NCBI RefSeq assembly: GCF_013522725.1
Contig: NZ_JAAMRF010000007.1
Coordinates: 62,001-126,000 of the forward strand
Reading direction: 5' to 3'
DNA length: 64,000 bases
Source: Stutzerimonas azotifigens
Lineage (GTDB): Bacteria > Pseudomonadota > Gammaproteobacteria > Pseudomonadales > Pseudomonadaceae
A program made the position numbers and the translations under genes. This document shows, one piece after another, positions 41,735 through 52,603 of this stretch. Under the pieces are notes generated by a model, which was not told the DNA's origin, did not search any database, and saw only the letters and a list, made by a program, of their open reading frames with translations. The stretch's first letter is position 1, and each line of letters opens with the position of its first letter.

Positions 41735-44518
41735 ATGGTTCGGGTTCGCAATCTGGTGCTGGCAATAGCGGCTGCTACCGCTCTGACTTCCGAAATGGCG
41801 TATGCGCTAGGGCTCGGTGAGGTCAGGTTGCAATCGGCGTTGAATCAACCGCTGGTAGCCGAGATCGAGTTGCTCGATTCCAGCAGTCTCGCCGCCGGAG
41901 AAGTGATTCCCTCGCTGGCTTCGGTTGAAGAATTCAACAAGGCCGGCGTCGATCGTCAGTACTTCCTTACTGACCTCAAGTTCACCCCCGTTTTGCGTCC
42001 CAATGGCAAGAGCGTCATTCAGGTCACCTCGAGCAAACCGGTTCGCGAGCCTTATCTTAATTTCCTGGTAGAGATCCTTTGGCCCAATGGGCGGCTGCTG
42101 CGTGAATACACGCTGCTGCTGGATCCGCCGCTTTATTCGCCTGAAACCGCCGCTGCCGCTGCGCCGCAACTGCCTATCGCTTCGCAGGCACCTCGGCAGA
42201 CCTCCAGCCGTCCTGCTTCTCCCGCACCGGCACCACGTGCTGCAGCTCCCTCGACCAGTGGTTCGACCGCGCCAGCTGGGCTGCAGGGCGATGAATACCG
42301 GACGTCGGCACGCGACACCCTTTGGGATATCGCCGAACGCACCCGCAAGGGCGGCACTGTTCATCAGGCCATGCTGGCGATTCAGGATCTCAATCCGGAC
42401 GCCTTCATCGATGGCAACATCAACCGCATGAAGAGCGGCCAGGTGCTGCGTCTGCCCAACGCCGAGCAGGTCGGTAGCCGCAATCAGGCTGAGGCCATCG
42501 CTCAGGTCGCCGAGCAGAACGCTGCCTGGCGTCAGGGTCGCAGCATAGCTGCCCCGGGTCGTCAGCTCGACGCCACCCAGCGCAGCACGGCAGGCGCCGC
42601 GCCTTCGCGCAGCGAGACCGGTGACAATCTACGCCTGGTCGCACCGGAGTCCGGTGCCTCTACTTCAGGTAGCGATCGTGGTACTGGCGCCGATGCGAAG
42701 GCGCTCAGTGACAAGCTCGCCGTGACTCAGGAGAGTCTGGACTCCAGCCGCCGTGAAAACGCCGACCTTCAGGGCCGCCTGGGCGATCTGCAAGGGCAGC
42801 TGGAAAAACTGCAGCGACTGATGCAGCTGAAGGACGATCAGCTAGCCAAACTGCAGGCGCAACTGGCTGCGGAAGGCGCTGCGGCGAACCCGCCGCAGAA
42901 TGCCGGGCAGTACGAAGCCGGTACGCCTTCGACGGCAGCGCCGCCGGGAGCGTCCAGTGACGCGACACCGCCCGGCACCGATGACGGAGCCGACTCCAGC
43001 GACATGGCTGCGCCGGCTGATCCAGCCGGCGCAGCCATGTCCGGTACCGAATCCTCGGTGCCACCGGTAGCCCAGGCGCCTGCAGCAAAACCTGCGCCGC
43101 AACCGGCCCCTGCCCCTGCTCCGGCAGCCCAGCAGCAGCCCGAGCCGGGAATCCTCGACAATCCGATGATGCTCGGCATCATCGGTGGTGGTGCGCTGCT
43201 GCTGTTGCTGGTCGGTCTAATGGCATTGTCGCGTCGCAACGCGATGAAGGAAGCCGAGCTGCAGGATAGCTTCGCAGAAGATGAGCGTTCCAACTTCTAT
43301 GCTTCCGAGCAGGCGTTCCCGAGTGGCGGATTCGATAGCGTTAATGATCACGCGGCGCAGAAAGATGCTGCGCCTGTTGCACTCGCCTCCGAGCAGGTAA
43401 CTGCGCAAACGGGCGATGCCCTCGGCGAAGCCGATATCTATATCGCCTATGGCCGCTTCAATCAGGCTGCAGAGCTGCTTCAAAATGCGCTGAACGACGA
43501 ACCGCATCGCAGCGAGTTGCGCCTGAAGCTGATGGAAGTTTACGCAGAGCTGGGCGATCGGGACGGGTTTGCCCGTGAGGAAGCCGAGTTGCGGGAGATC
43601 GGCGGCGCCAATGCCGGGATCGAGCAGCTGAAGAGTAAATACCCGACGATGGGCCTCGTTGCGCCTGCCGCCGCTGCTGGTTATGCCGCGGCTGCCTATC
43701 AGCAGAACGACAGCCTGAATCTTGATGATTTGGAGCTCGACGAGCCTGTTGCAGAGTCCAACTCGACGCTCGACACCGACGAGTTCGCGCTGGATCTGGA
43801 CGAGCTGGATCTGGCCGACGAGCCTGCTCAGCATGAGTCCAGCGCGGCGCGTACCAGCGATGAGCTGGTTCTGAACAGGGAGACCGATCTTTCTTCATCC
43901 GTCCCCAGCGACGAGGATGATTTCTCCTTCGATCTGGGTCTGGACGACGAGACCAAACCGGCTGCTGCATCGAAGGACGCCGGCTCCGATTTCTCGTTCG
44001 ATCTTGAAGACGAGCCCAAGTCGACTGAATCGACTGCAGGTGACGACTTCCTGTTGAGTCTCGACGATGACCTGAGCGAGGCGCCCCAAAGCGGCAAGAG
44101 TGCGGATGAATTCAGTTTCGATCTGCCGCAGGCCGAGAGCTCTGCCGAGCTGCCGGACGATTTCGATCTGTCGCTCGACGATGAGCTGGCGACCGAAACC
44201 GCTTCGCAGGAGGACTTCGCCGTTCAGTTGGATGAGGTGGATGCCGAGCTCGAAGCGCTGTCTCAGGGGATCGACGAATCCCGTGACGACGCTGCCGGCC
44301 TGTCTCCGGCTGCGCCTGCCGCCGGGATGGATGATCTTGGCGAAGACTTCGACTTCCTCTCCGGGACTGACGAGACGTCCACTAAGCTCGACCTTGCCCG
44401 AGCTTATATCGACATGGGCGACGCCGAAGGGGCGCGCGATATTCTCGATGAGGTCATTGGCGAAGGTAACGACAGCCAGCAACAAGAGGCGCGCGAAATG
44501 CTCGCCCGCCTGGCCTGA
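41735..44518 (+). CDS. fimV: Polar hub protein FimV
   Basis: The 927-residue inner-membrane protein has a signal peptide (MVRVRNLVLAIAAATALTSE, then MAYA), the periplasmic FimV core (LGEVRLQSALNQPLVAEIEL) and a LysM peptidoglycan-binding domain near residues 185-245. A coiled coil (about 325-375) and Pro/Ala linker come before a single membrane helix near 478-500. The long, very acidic cytoplasmic part carries repeated DDFSFDL-type segments, and a C-terminal TPR-like FimV domain (KLDLARAYIDMGDAEGARDI) ends the chain. FimV localises type IV pilus and c-di-GMP factors at the pole. Its stop overlaps truA by 1 nt. Confidence 0.94.
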   Translation: MVRVRNLVLAIAAATALTSEMAYALGLGEVRLQSALNQPLVAEIELLDSSSLAAGEVIPSLASVEEFNKAGVDRQYFLTDLKFTPVLRPNGKSVIQVTSSKPVREPYLNFLVEILWPNGRLLREYTLLLDPPLYSPETAAAAAPQLPIASQAPRQTSSRPASPAPAPRAAAPSTSGSTAPAGLQGDEYRTSARDTLWDIAERTRKGGTVHQAMLAIQDLNPDAFIDGNINRMKSGQVLRLPNAEQVGSRNQAEAIAQVAEQNAAWRQGRSIAAPGRQLDATQRSTAGAAPSRSETGDNLRLVAPESGASTSGSDRGTGADAKALSDKLAVTQESLDSSRRENADLQGRLGDLQGQLEKLQRLMQLKDDQLAKLQAQLAAEGAAANPPQNAGQYEAGTPSTAAPPGASSDATPPGTDDGADSSDMAAPADPAGAAMSGTESSVPPVAQAPAAKPAPQPAPAPAPAAQQQPEPGILDNPMMLGIIGGGALLLLLVGLMALSRRNAMKEAELQDSFAEDERSNFYASEQAFPSGGFDSVNDHAAQKDAAPVALASEQVTAQTGDALGEADIYIAYGRFNQAAELLQNALNDEPHRSELRLKLMEVYAELGDRDGFAREEAELREIGGANAGIEQLKSKYPTMGLVAPAAAAGYAAAAYQQNDSLNLDDLELDEPVAESNSTLDTDEFALDLDELDLADEPAQHESSAARTSDELVLNRETDLSSSVPSDEDDFSFDLGLDDETKPAAASKDAGSDFSFDLEDEPKSTESTAGDDFLLSLDDDLSEAPQSGKSADEFSFDLPQAESSAELPDDFDLSLDDELATETASQEDFAVQLDEVDAELEALSQGIDESRDDAAGLSPAAPAAGMDDLGEDFDFLSGTDETSTKLDLARAYIDMGDAEGARDILDEVIGEGNDSQQQEAREMLARLA

Positions 44519-45384
44519 TGTCTCACGCAGTACCTGCAACGGCAGCCGATAAGGCTGCCGTTGGCGTTTCCAGAATAGCGCTTGGCGTCGAGTACAAAGG
44601 GTCTCGCTATCGGGGCTTTCAACGCCAGCGAGCCGGTGTGCCGTCTGTTCAGGAATCGCTCGAAAAAGCGATATCGAAAGTCGCCGGTGGCCATCCCGTG
44701 GTGCTCAGTTGTGCCGGTCGAACCGACGCGTTGGTCCATGCGAGCGGTCAGGTGGTGCACTTCGACACGCCTGTCGAGCGCAGCATGCATGCCTGGGTGA
44801 TGGGGGCCAACATGAACCTGCCGCCTGATATCAGCGTTACGTGGGCGCGTGAGATGCCGGCTCATTTCGATGCGCGATTCAGTGCCATGGCGCGGCGTTA
44901 TCGGTATGTGATCTACAACGACCAGATTCGCCCCGCGCACATGGCTGAAGAGGTCACCTGGAACCATCGTCCTCTGGATGTGGCTCGCATGCAGGCGGCG
45001 GCACGCGCCTTGGTGGGAACTCACGACTTCAGCGCCTTCCGTGCACGGCAGTGCCAGGCGAAGTCGCCGATCAAGACGGTTCACCACCTCGAGTTGATGC
45101 AGTATGGGCGCTTCATCATCCTCGACATACGTGCCAACGCTTTCCTTCATCACATGGTGCGCAATTTCGCCGGCGTGCTGATGACCATCGGCTGCGGGGA
45201 GCGCCCGATCGAATGGGCCGCCGAGGTGCTCGAGTCGCGGGTGCGGCGCACCGGAGGCGTGACCGCGCATCCTTATGGTCTCTACTTGGTGCAGGTCGAG
45301 TATCCGGCAGAGTTCGAGCTGCCCGGGCGATACTTGGGCCCGCATTTTTTGTCCTGGCTGCCCGATTGCGCCGTTGACAGGTGA
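44518..45384 (+). CDS. truA: tRNA pseudouridine(38-40) synthase TruA
   Basis: The 288-residue enzyme contains the catalytic Asp70 in CAGRTDALVHASGQVVHF and the conserved RYRYVIYN and ANAFLHHMVRN segments. It converts uridines 38-40 in the anticodon stem to pseudouridine. The ATG overlaps the fimV stop (TGATG), indicating coupling. Its first 18 residues are an extra N-terminal extension before the domain start. Confidence 0.95.
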   Translation: MSHAVPATAADKAAVGVSRIALGVEYKGSRYRGFQRQRAGVPSVQESLEKAISKVAGGHPVVLSCAGRTDALVHASGQVVHFDTPVERSMHAWVMGANMNLPPDISVTWAREMPAHFDARFSAMARRYRYVIYNDQIRPAHMAEEVTWNHRPLDVARMQAAARALVGTHDFSAFRARQCQAKSPIKTVHHLELMQYGRFIILDIRANAFLHHMVRNFAGVLMTIGCGERPIEWAAEVLESRVRRTGGVTAHPYGLYLVQVEYPAEFELPGRYLGPHFLSWLPDCAVDR

Positions 45385-45480
45385 TTTAGGACGCACTGCT
45401 TGCCAGCGCCTCGATGTGGGCCTTGCAGCAGGATCGTCTTTTGTTACCATCCGGTGCTTTGGTGCTCAGGTATCGGTTAA

Positions 45481-46110
45481 TTGTCCATCGTTCGAAGCAA
45501 AATCTGCGGGATCACCCGTGTCGAAGATGCGCTGGCGGCTGCCGACGCCGGTGCGGACGCCATTGGGCTGGTTTTCTATTCGAAGAGCCCGCGAGCCGTC
45601 GATATCCACCAGGCACGGCGGATAATCGCCGCGCTTCCTCCGTTCGTCACCACCGTCGGGCTGTTCGTCAACGCTAGCCGCTGCGAGCTCGCGGAAATCC
45701 TCGAGGCGGTGCCGCTCGATGTGCTCCAGTTTCACGGAGACGAGGCGCCGCAGGCCTGTTCTGGCTTCCATCGCCCCTGGTACAAGGCTCTGCGAGTCGG
45801 TGCTGGGGAGGATCTGTCCGCGCAAATCGCCCGATACAGCGGTGCAAGCGCCATTCTGCTCGACACGTTCGTGGCCGGGGTACCTGGCGGAACGGGTCAG
45901 GTCTTCGACTGGTCGAGCATTCCTTCAGACATGGGCAAGCCATTGATTCTGGCCGGTGGACTGACGGTGGCGAACGTAACCGACGCGATCCGCCAGGTTC
46001 GGCCTTATGCCGTCGATGTGAGTGGCGGCGTCGAAGCCTCCAAGGGCATCAAAGATGCCGAACTGGTCAGGGAATTTGTCCGGCGCGTACGCCAGGCATG
46101 TGACGACTGA
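45481..46110 (+). CDS. trpF: Phosphoribosylanthranilate isomerase TrpF
   Basis: The 209-residue TIM barrel begins [20 protein letters not shown] after a TTG start; no ATG or GTG is available before the conserved KICGIT, which holds the catalytic Cys. FHGDE and [11 protein letters not shown] with DVSGGVE complete the family pattern. It performs the Amadori step of tryptophan synthesis. The RBS is weak, so expression is probably low. Confidence 0.93.
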   Translation: MSIVRSKICGITRVEDALAAADAGADAIGLVFYSKSPRAVDIHQARRIIAALPPFVTTVGLFVNASRCELAEILEAVPLDVLQFHGDEAPQACSGFHRPWYKALRVGAGEDLSAQIARYSGASAILLDTFVAGVPGGTGQVFDWSSIPSDMGKPLILAGGLTVANVTDAIRQVRPYAVDVSGGVEASKGIKDAELVREFVRRVRQACDD

Positions 46111-46289
46111 GATACGGCGACCGTCCAGTACGGGTCGTCGGGATGGACCGACAGTTTTTTAGGCATCGCCAGACGGTGCCGTTGATGCGCTGCAGCATGA
46201 GCGCGCGAGCGGAGGGCGAGGCCCGCCGCGACGAGAATCCGCTCTCGGGCCTAGAGGTCTCGAGTAGAACGCATTTGGAGAATCAAAGC

Positions 46290-47183
46290 ATGAGCAACTG
46301 GCTGGTAGATAAGCTGATCCCCTCGATCATGCGCTCCGAGGCGCAGAAGAGCTCCGTGCCCGAAGGGCTCTGGCACAAGTGTCCGTCCTGCGAGGCGGTG
46401 CTATACCGGCCGGAGCTGGAGAAGACGCTGGATGTCTGTCCCAAATGCCAGCATCACATGCGTATCGATGCACGCACGCGTCTGGACATCTTTCTCGATG
46501 CCGAGGGGCGCGAGGAACTCGGTGCGGATCTGGAACCGGTAGACCGGCTCAAGTTTCGCGACAGCAAGAAATACAAGGATCGCTTGGCCGGCGCGCAGAA
46601 GCAGACCGGGGAGAAGGACGCGTTGATAGCGATGCGCGGCACGCTTACCGGCATGCCGGTCGTGGCCTGTGCATTCGAGTTCTCCTTCATGGGAGGCTCG
46701 ATGGGTGCGATCGTTGGGGAGCGCTTCGTGCGTGCCGCCAATGCCGCGCTGGAACAACGTTGCCCGCTGGTGTGTTTCGCCGCTTCTGGCGGTGCCCGCA
46801 TGCAGGAGGCGCTGATTTCCCTGATGCAGATGGCCAAGACGTCCGCTGTCCTGGCGCGCATGCGCGAGGAGGGGCTACCGTTCATTTCCGTTTTGACCGA
46901 TCCGGTGTACGGCGGCGTTTCCGCGAGCCTGGCGATGCTCGGCGACGTAATCGTTGCTGAGCCTAAAGCACTGATCGGTTTCGCCGGTCCGCGGGTGATC
47001 GAACAGACGGTTCGTGAAAAGCTGCCTGAAGGTTTCCAGCGCAGCGAGTTCCTGCTGCAGCACGGCGCCATCGACATGATCATCCCGCGCACCGAATTGC
47101 GCCCACGCCTGTCCCGCCTGCTGGCACAGCTGCAGCAACTGCCGAGTCCGGCCGCCCCTGCGCAGGTCACGGCCAGCGCATGA
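46290..47183 (+). CDS. accD: Acetyl-CoA carboxylase carboxyltransferase beta subunit AccD
   Basis: The 297-residue beta subunit begins [20 protein letters not shown]. The zinc ribbon cysteines are Cys31, Cys34, Cys50 and Cys53 (CPSC ... CPKC). A crotonase-like carboxyltransferase domain follows, with [20 protein letters not shown]. With AccA it transfers carboxybiotin CO2 to acetyl-CoA. The ATG at 46290 has TTGGAG upstream; the longer upstream frame lacks homology. It overlaps folC by 4 nt. Confidence 0.95.
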   Translation: MSNWLVDKLIPSIMRSEAQKSSVPEGLWHKCPSCEAVLYRPELEKTLDVCPKCQHHMRIDARTRLDIFLDAEGREELGADLEPVDRLKFRDSKKYKDRLAGAQKQTGEKDALIAMRGTLTGMPVVACAFEFSFMGGSMGAIVGERFVRAANAALEQRCPLVCFAASGGARMQEALISLMQMAKTSAVLARMREEGLPFISVLTDPVYGGVSASLAMLGDVIVAEPKALIGFAGPRVIEQTVREKLPEGFQRSEFLLQHGAIDMIIPRTELRPRLSRLLAQLQQLPSPAAPAQVTASA

Positions 47184-48460
47184 CCGCGAGGAGCCTCGGC
47201 CAATGGCTTGGCTACCTCGAACAGCTGCATCCCTCGGCTATCGACATGGGGCTGGACCGTGTCCGTACGGTGGCCGAGGCGCTGGGCCTGACGAGGCCGG
47301 CGCCCCTGGTAGTCACGGTTACGGGCACCAACGGTAAGGGCTCGACCTGTGCGTTCATCGCCTCGTTGCTTAGCGCGCATGGTTTGAAGGTCGGGGTTTA
47401 TAGTTCGCCGCATCTGCGCCGCTATAACGAGCGCGTGCAGGTGAATGGGGTCGAGGCCGAGGACGCCGCGCTCTGCGAGGCCTTCACCGCGGTCGAGGCG
47501 GCCCGTGGCCCGGTTTCCCTGACCTATTTCGAAATGGGCACCCTTGCGGCGTTCTGGCTGTTCGAGCGCGCCGGGCTTGACGCTGCCGTGCTCGAGGTCG
47601 GGCTGGGTGGGCGGCTCGATGCGGTCAACCTGATCGACGCCGATGTCGCAGTGGTCACCAATATCGGCCTGGACCATGCCGAGTGGCTCGGCGACAGCCG
47701 CGACAGCGTTGCGGTGGAAAAGGCGGGAATTTTCCGTGCTGGTCGGCCTGCTCTATGTGGTGATTCGAATCCTCCTCAGACGCTTATCGACGCCGCGCTC
47801 GAGTGTCAGGCTTCGCTTTTGCGGCGTGGGGTCGACTTCGACCTACGGAAAGACGCTTCGGGTTGGTCGTGGCGCGGTAGATCGTCTGATGGGGGCTCGC
47901 TTGCCCTCGATCATTTGCCCCCACTGACACTTCCTGTCGAAAATGCCGCGCTGGCGTTGCAGGCTTTCTTGCTGCTGGGGCTGGAGTGGCGGGCCGAGCG
48001 TATCGGGCCGGCACTGGCCTCGACTCGCGTCAGCGGGCGATTCGAGCGCAGACGGGTGTCATGGAAGGGCCGCGCGCTGAATCTTGTTCTTGATGTGGGC
48101 CACAATCCCCACGCCGCTTCCTACCTGGCGGGACGGCTCGCGCAGGAGTCGATCACCGGTCGACGTCTGGCCGTGTTCGGGCTGCTCTGCGACAAGGACC
48201 TTGTTGGCGTCGTCGATGCGCTGCTACCCTCGGTCGATGCTTGGGCCGTGGCGCCGCTTGATTCGCCAAGGTCACGGCCGGCCGCAGAACTGCATGCAGA
48301 GCTGCTTCAGCGGGGCGCCGAAGTCGACTCATATCCAAGCGTCGCGGCGGCACTGGAGGCCCAGTGCGAGCGAGCCGAAGCGACAGACGAGATACTGCTG
48401 TTCGGATCTTTTTATTGCGTCGCCGAAGCGCTTGACTGGCTCGAGCGGCACGCGGAATAG
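47180..48460 (+). CDS. folC: Dihydrofolate synthase / folylpolyglutamate synthase FolC
   Basis: The 426-residue Mur-ligase family enzyme has the P-loop [40 protein letters not shown], and the C-terminal [16 protein letters not shown]. It adds glutamate to dihydropteroate and to folates. ATGA overlap with accD and the following dedD-like gene form the usual accD-folC-dedD-cvpA-purF operon. Confidence 0.95.
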   Translation: MTARSLGQWLGYLEQLHPSAIDMGLDRVRTVAEALGLTRPAPLVVTVTGTNGKGSTCAFIASLLSAHGLKVGVYSSPHLRRYNERVQVNGVEAEDAALCEAFTAVEAARGPVSLTYFEMGTLAAFWLFERAGLDAAVLEVGLGGRLDAVNLIDADVAVVTNIGLDHAEWLGDSRDSVAVEKAGIFRAGRPALCGDSNPPQTLIDAALECQASLLRRGVDFDLRKDASGWSWRGRSSDGGSLALDHLPPLTLPVENAALALQAFLLLGLEWRAERIGPALASTRVSGRFERRRVSWKGRALNLVLDVGHNPHAASYLAGRLAQESITGRRLAVFGLLCDKDLVGVVDALLPSVDAWAVAPLDSPRSRPAAELHAELLQRGAEVDSYPSVAAALEAQCERAEATDEILLFGSFYCVAEALDWLERHAE

Positions 48461-48465
48461 GAGGC

Positions 48466-49110
48466 ATGGCTGTGCTAGACAAGGGGCTCAAGCAACGCAT
48501 CATAGGCGCTCTGGTGCTGTTGGCATTGGCGGTAATATTCGTTCCGATGCTGTTCAATCGCGAGGAAAGCGGCAGGCAGGTCGCCGTCGAGGCTCCGCCG
48601 ATGCCAGAAACGCCCAGCGCGCCGACGATCGAGATGCAGCCCACGCCGGTCCCCGAGCCCGAGCCTGTTCCGGAAAACTACGAGATCATCGAAGAGGGCG
48701 CATCAGAGACGGCGCCGGTCATCGCCGAGACGCCAATCGCGCCAACCGTCCAGGCACCCGAGCCACCGGCTGCTGTAGCACCTGCGCCTGCACCATCCCC
48801 GGCTCCGGCCACGCCCGCGGCCGAACCCGCCAAGCCTGCGCCAGCCGAGCCGCGTCTGGATGCCAATTCGCTGCCGGTGAGTTGGTCGATCCAGCTGGCG
48901 AGTCTGTCCAACCGTGAAAACGCCGAAGCCTTACAGAAGAAGTTGCGTTCGCAAGGTTACAACGCCTACGTCCGTTCCGCCGACGGCCTCAACCGTGTAT
49001 TCGTAGGCCCGCTGGTTGAACGCAACGAGGCGACACGTCTGCGCGACCAGTTGCACAGCCAGCAGAAGCTCGATGGTTTCGTGGTGCGCTTCCAGCCGGA
49101 AAACGGCTGA
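48466..49110 (+). CDS. dedD: SPOR-domain division protein, DedD-like
   Basis: The 214-residue protein has one N-terminal membrane helix (GALVLLALAVIFVPMLFNRE, residues about 14-30), a Pro/Ala/Glu-rich periplasmic linker and a C-terminal SPOR domain (WSIQLASLSNRENAEALQKK to the end) that binds denuded septal peptidoglycan. Domain order and operon position match DedD. AGGAGG precedes the ATG, 5 nt after folC. Confidence 0.9.
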   Translation: MAVLDKGLKQRIIGALVLLALAVIFVPMLFNREESGRQVAVEAPPMPETPSAPTIEMQPTPVPEPEPVPENYEIIEEGASETAPVIAETPIAPTVQAPEPPAAVAPAPAPSPAPATPAAEPAKPAPAEPRLDANSLPVSWSIQLASLSNRENAEALQKKLRSQGYNAYVRSADGLNRVFVGPLVERNEATRLRDQLHSQQKLDGFVVRFQPENG

Positions 49111-49147
49111 TCCCGATACTCTTCATCCGGGGGTGTGCAACGCGCGC

Positions 49148-49176
49148 TTACCGGCAGGGCGGCGCTCTGCTAAAAT
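49148..49176 (+). promoter_or_regulatory. Extended -10 promoter for cvpA-purF
   Basis: TTACCG (49148-49153), 17 bp, then TGC-TAAAAT (-10 at 49171-49176). The -10 lies in the loop of an 8-bp perfect inverted repeat (49158-49165 / 49177-49184), which could couple transcription start and RNA folding. Confidence 0.5.
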
Positions 49177-49206
49177 GCGCCGCCTTCCTTCTTTGCAGAA
49201 CTTGAC

Positions 49207-49719
49207 GTGACTTTCACCTGGGTCGATTGGGCCGCTATCGCCGTTATCGCCGTCTCCAGCCTGATCAGTCTGAGACGCGGCTTCGTCAAGGAAGCGTTGT
49301 CGCTGCTCACCTGGATCATCGCCGGGGTCATCGCCTGGATGTTTGGCGGTGCGCTGTCCCACTATCTGGCCGATTACATCAGCACGCCGTCTGCGCGGGT
49401 CATCGCGGCCTGCATACTTTTGTTCGTGGCGACGCTGCTGGTAGGCGCGCTGGTCAATTTCCTTATCGGCGAACTGATTCGTGTCACCGGCCTTTCCGGC
49501 ACCGATCGCTTCCTCGGCATGGTCTTCGGCGCAGCACGGGGCGGCTTGCTGGTAGTGGTGGCGGTGGGGTTATTGAGCCTGGCGCCGGTCCAGGAAGATA
49601 TCTGGTGGCGTGAGTCGGTCTTGCTGCCGCATTTTCTGCTGGTCGCCGACTGGTCGAAGAATTTCATTCTCGGCTTCAGTGGTCAGTGGGGTTCCGGGGC
49701 GCCAAGCGTCTCGGGTTGA
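49207..49719 (+). CDS. cvpA: Colicin V production-type membrane protein CvpA
   Basis: The 170-residue protein with four membrane helices starts at a GTG (49207): MTFTWVDWAAIAVIAVSSLI, then SLRRGFVKEALSLLTWI, the CvpA signature. Helices run near 5-22, 28-47, 66-88 and 100-120. The biochemical role is still unclear; in E. coli it precedes purF, as here, and affects envelope stress resistance. No clear SD is seen. Confidence 0.92.
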   Translation: MTFTWVDWAAIAVIAVSSLISLRRGFVKEALSLLTWIIAGVIAWMFGGALSHYLADYISTPSARVIAACILLFVATLLVGALVNFLIGELIRVTGLSGTDRFLGMVFGAARGGLLVVVAVGLLSLAPVQEDIWWRESVLLPHFLLVADWSKNFILGFSGQWGSGAPSVSG

Positions 49720-49793
49720 TTGAGAGATCAAACAGGTGAGGCGCCTCGCGCAGCACTCGGATCTGCCAGTAACATTTCAAGAGGTTGTCCTGC

Positions 49794-51299
49794 ATGTGTG
49801 GCATCGTCGGCATCGTCGGTAAGTCGAACGTCAACCAGGCGCTTTATGATGCGCTTACCGTACTGCAACACCGCGGGCAGGATGCGGCCGGTATCGTCAC
49901 CAGTCATGACGGCCGGTTGTACCTGCGCAAGGACAACGGTCTGGTCCGTGATGTCTTCCAGCAGCGGCATATGCAGCGGCTGGTCGGCAACATGGGCATC
50001 GGTCATATCCGCTATCCCACTGCCGGCAGTTCCAGCTCCGCCGAGGCGCAGCCGTTCTACGTGAACTCGCCGTACGGCATCACCCTGGCGCACAACGGCA
50101 ACCTGACCAACGTGGCTCAGCTGAACAAGGAAATCTACGAGTCCGATCTGCGTCATGTGAACACCAGCTCCGATTCTGAGGTGCTGCTCAACGTATTCGC
50201 CCATGAGCTGGCCGTGCGTGGAAAACTGCAGCCAACCGAGGAAGACGTGTTCGCTGCCGTCACCAAGGTGCATGAGCGTTGCCGTGGCGGCTATGCGGTG
50301 GTAGCGATGATCACCGGTTACGGCATCGTCGGTTTCCGCGATCCCAACGCGATCCGTCCGATCGTCTTCGGTCAGCGTCATACCGACCAGGGCGTGGAGT
50401 ACATGATCGCCTCCGAGAGCGTCTCGCTGGACGTGCTGGGTTTTACCTTGATCCGTGATCTGGCTCCGGGCGAAGCGGTCTACATCACGACCGACGGCAA
50501 GCTCTTCACCCGCCAGTGCGCCGCCGATCCCAAGTACGCGCCATGCATCTTCGAGCACGTCTACCTCGCGCGTCCCGACTCGCTGATGGACGGCATCTCG
50601 GTTTACAAGGCGCGCCTGCGGATGGGCGAGAAGCTCGCCGACAAGATCCTGCGCGAGCGCCCGGACCACGACATCGATGTGATCATCCCGATTCCCGACA
50701 CCAGCCGTACCGCAGCGCTGGAGTTGGCCAACCGGCTCGGGGTGAAGTTTCGCGAAGGTTTCGTCAAGAACCGCTACATCGGCCGGACCTTCATCATGCC
50801 GGGGCAGGCAGCGCGCAAGAAGTCGGTGCGCCAGAAGCTCAACGCCATCGACCTCGAGTTCCGCGGCAAGAATGTGATGCTGGTGGATGACTCCATCGTG
50901 CGCGGCACGACCTGCAAGCAGATCATCCAGATGGCACGCGAGGCTGGCGCCAAGAGCGTCTACTTCTGTTCGGCGGCGCCAGCGGTGCGTTACCCGAATG
51001 TCTACGGCATCGACATGCCCAGCCCGCACGAGCTGATCGCCCATAACCGCACCACGGAAGAGGTGGCCGACCTGATAGGCGCCGACTGGTTGGTGTATCA
51101 GGATCTGCCGGATCTGATCGAGGCGGTCGGGGGCGGCAAGGTGAAGATCGACAATTTCGATTGTGCGGTATTCGACGGCAAGTACGTCACCGGCGATGTG
51201 GATGCGGCATATCTCAACAGCATCGAGCAGGCCCGTAACGACGCGAGCAAGAGCAAGGCGCAGGTAGTGAACGCGATCATCGACCTTTACAACGATTGA
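49794..51299 (+). CDS. purF: Amidophosphoribosyltransferase PurF
   Basis: The 501-residue enzyme begins [20 protein letters not shown]; Cys2 becomes the N-terminal Ntn glutaminase nucleophile after Met removal. The phosphoribosyltransferase domain carries [13 protein letters not shown] for PRPP binding. First step of purine synthesis. An upstream TTG at 49785 would bury the catalytic Cys and is therefore wrong. AAGAGG precedes the ATG. Confidence 0.97.
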   Translation: MCGIVGIVGKSNVNQALYDALTVLQHRGQDAAGIVTSHDGRLYLRKDNGLVRDVFQQRHMQRLVGNMGIGHIRYPTAGSSSSAEAQPFYVNSPYGITLAHNGNLTNVAQLNKEIYESDLRHVNTSSDSEVLLNVFAHELAVRGKLQPTEEDVFAAVTKVHERCRGGYAVVAMITGYGIVGFRDPNAIRPIVFGQRHTDQGVEYMIASESVSLDVLGFTLIRDLAPGEAVYITTDGKLFTRQCAADPKYAPCIFEHVYLARPDSLMDGISVYKARLRMGEKLADKILRERPDHDIDVIIPIPDTSRTAALELANRLGVKFREGFVKNRYIGRTFIMPGQAARKKSVRQKLNAIDLEFRGKNVMLVDDSIVRGTTCKQIIQMAREAGAKSVYFCSAAPAVRYPNVYGIDMPSPHELIAHNRTTEEVADLIGADWLVYQDLPDLIEAVGGGKVKIDNFDCAVFDGKYVTGDVDAAYLNSIEQARNDASKSKAQVVNAIIDLYND

Positions 51300-51344
51300 G
51301 CTCGACCTGCCGGTGGCAGGTGGGCACCGCAAGGTGTAACGATT

Positions 51345-52556
51345 ATGACGATTGAATGGGATGCCGGACGGCTCGACAGCGACCTCGAGGGAGTAGGCCA
51401 GGATACCCTGGCGGTGCGCGCCGGCCAGCGCCGCTCGCCCGAAGGCGAGCATGGCGAAGCGTTGTTCTTCACCTCCAGCTATGTGTTCCGTACGGCGGCC
51501 GATGCCGCCGCCACCTTTGCCGGTGAGATGCCAGGCAATGTCTATTCGCGTTACACCAATCCGACCGTGCGGGCGTTCGAAGAGCGCATCGCTGCGATGG
51601 AAGGCGCGGAGCAGGCGGTTGCCACGGCGTCCGGGATGTCCGCCATCCTGGCGATGGTGATGAGCTTGTGCTCGGCCGGCGACCACGTGCTGGTGTCGCG
51701 CAGTGTGTTCGGTGCGACCGTTTCGTTGTTCGAAAAGTACCTCAAGCGCTTTGGCCTTCAGGTCGACTACGTACCCCTGACCGATTTTTCGGCCTGGCAG
51801 TCGGCCTTCCGCGAGAACACCCGGCTGGTGTTCGTCGAGTCGCCTTCCAATCCGCTTGCCGAGCTGGTCGACATCGCGGCGCTGGCCGAGCTCTGTCATG
51901 CCAAGGGCGCGATGCTCGCGGTCGACAACTGTTTCTGCACGCCGATCCTGCAACAGCCGCTGGCGCTGGGTGCAGATATCGTCATCCACTCGGCGACGAA
52001 GTACATCGACGGCCAGGGTCGCTGCCTCGGCGGTGTGGTTGCCGGGCGTAGCGAGCAGATGAAGGAAGTGGTCGGTTTTCTCAGGACGGCGGGCCCGACC
52101 CTTAGTCCCTTCAACGCCTGGGTATTTCTCAAGGGGCTCGAAACCCTGCGCCTGCGCATGCAGGCCCACTGCGCCAGCGCCCAGCAACTGGCCGAATGGC
52201 TGGAGCAGCAGCCGGGCGTGGACAAGGTCCATTATGCAGGCTTGCAAAGCCATCCCCAGCACGAACTGGCCCGGCGACAGCAGAAAGCTTATGGCGCAGT
52301 GGTGAGCTTCGAAGTGAAGGGGGGCAAGGAGGGCGCCTGGCGGTTCATCGATGCGACGCGGCTGATCTCGATCACTGCCAACCTGGGTGACAGCAAGACC
52401 ACCATTACCCATCCGGCATCGACTACCCATGGTCGTCTCTCTGCGGAAGAGCGGGCAAAGGCGGGGATCCGCGACAGCCTCGTACGGGTGGCGGTCGGCC
52501 TGGAAGATCTTGAAGATCTCAAGGCGGACCTCAGCCGAGGGCTTGCAGCCCTCTGA
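51345..52556 (+). CDS. metZ: O-succinylhomoserine sulfhydrylase MetZ
   Basis: The 403-residue PLP enzyme of the Cys/Met metabolism family has PLP-binding SATKYIDGQGRCLGGVVAG with the Schiff-base Lys, and NVYSRYTNPTVRAFEERIAA. It makes homocysteine directly from O-succinylhomoserine and sulfide, the usual Pseudomonas route. It lies 45 nt after purF, and a perfect palindromic terminator follows it. Confidence 0.95.
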   Translation: MTIEWDAGRLDSDLEGVGQDTLAVRAGQRRSPEGEHGEALFFTSSYVFRTAADAAATFAGEMPGNVYSRYTNPTVRAFEERIAAMEGAEQAVATASGMSAILAMVMSLCSAGDHVLVSRSVFGATVSLFEKYLKRFGLQVDYVPLTDFSAWQSAFRENTRLVFVESPSNPLAELVDIAALAELCHAKGAMLAVDNCFCTPILQQPLALGADIVIHSATKYIDGQGRCLGGVVAGRSEQMKEVVGFLRTAGPTLSPFNAWVFLKGLETLRLRMQAHCASAQQLAEWLEQQPGVDKVHYAGLQSHPQHELARRQQKAYGAVVSFEVKGGKEGAWRFIDATRLISITANLGDSKTTITHPASTTHGRLSAEERAKAGIRDSLVRVAVGLEDLEDLKADLSRGLAAL

Positions 52557-52560
52557 TACG

Positions 52561-52592
52561 AAAAAAGCCCGGAGCATGCTCCGGGCTTTTTT
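52561..52592. terminator. Perfect 32-bp palindromic bidirectional terminator
   Basis: Two 16-nt halves centred on position 52576/52577 are exact reverse complements, with AAAAAA at the left end and TTTTTT at the right. It can terminate metZ from the left and xcpQ from the right, starting 4 and 11 nt from the two stop codons. Confidence 0.95.
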
Positions 52593-52603
52593 GTTGCGCC
52601 TGC

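Noticed and set aside
49728-52577. 949-codon open frame on the minus strand across purF and metZ
   Set aside because: It is antisense to two well-recognised genes, has no domain I recognise and arises from high-GC third-position bias.
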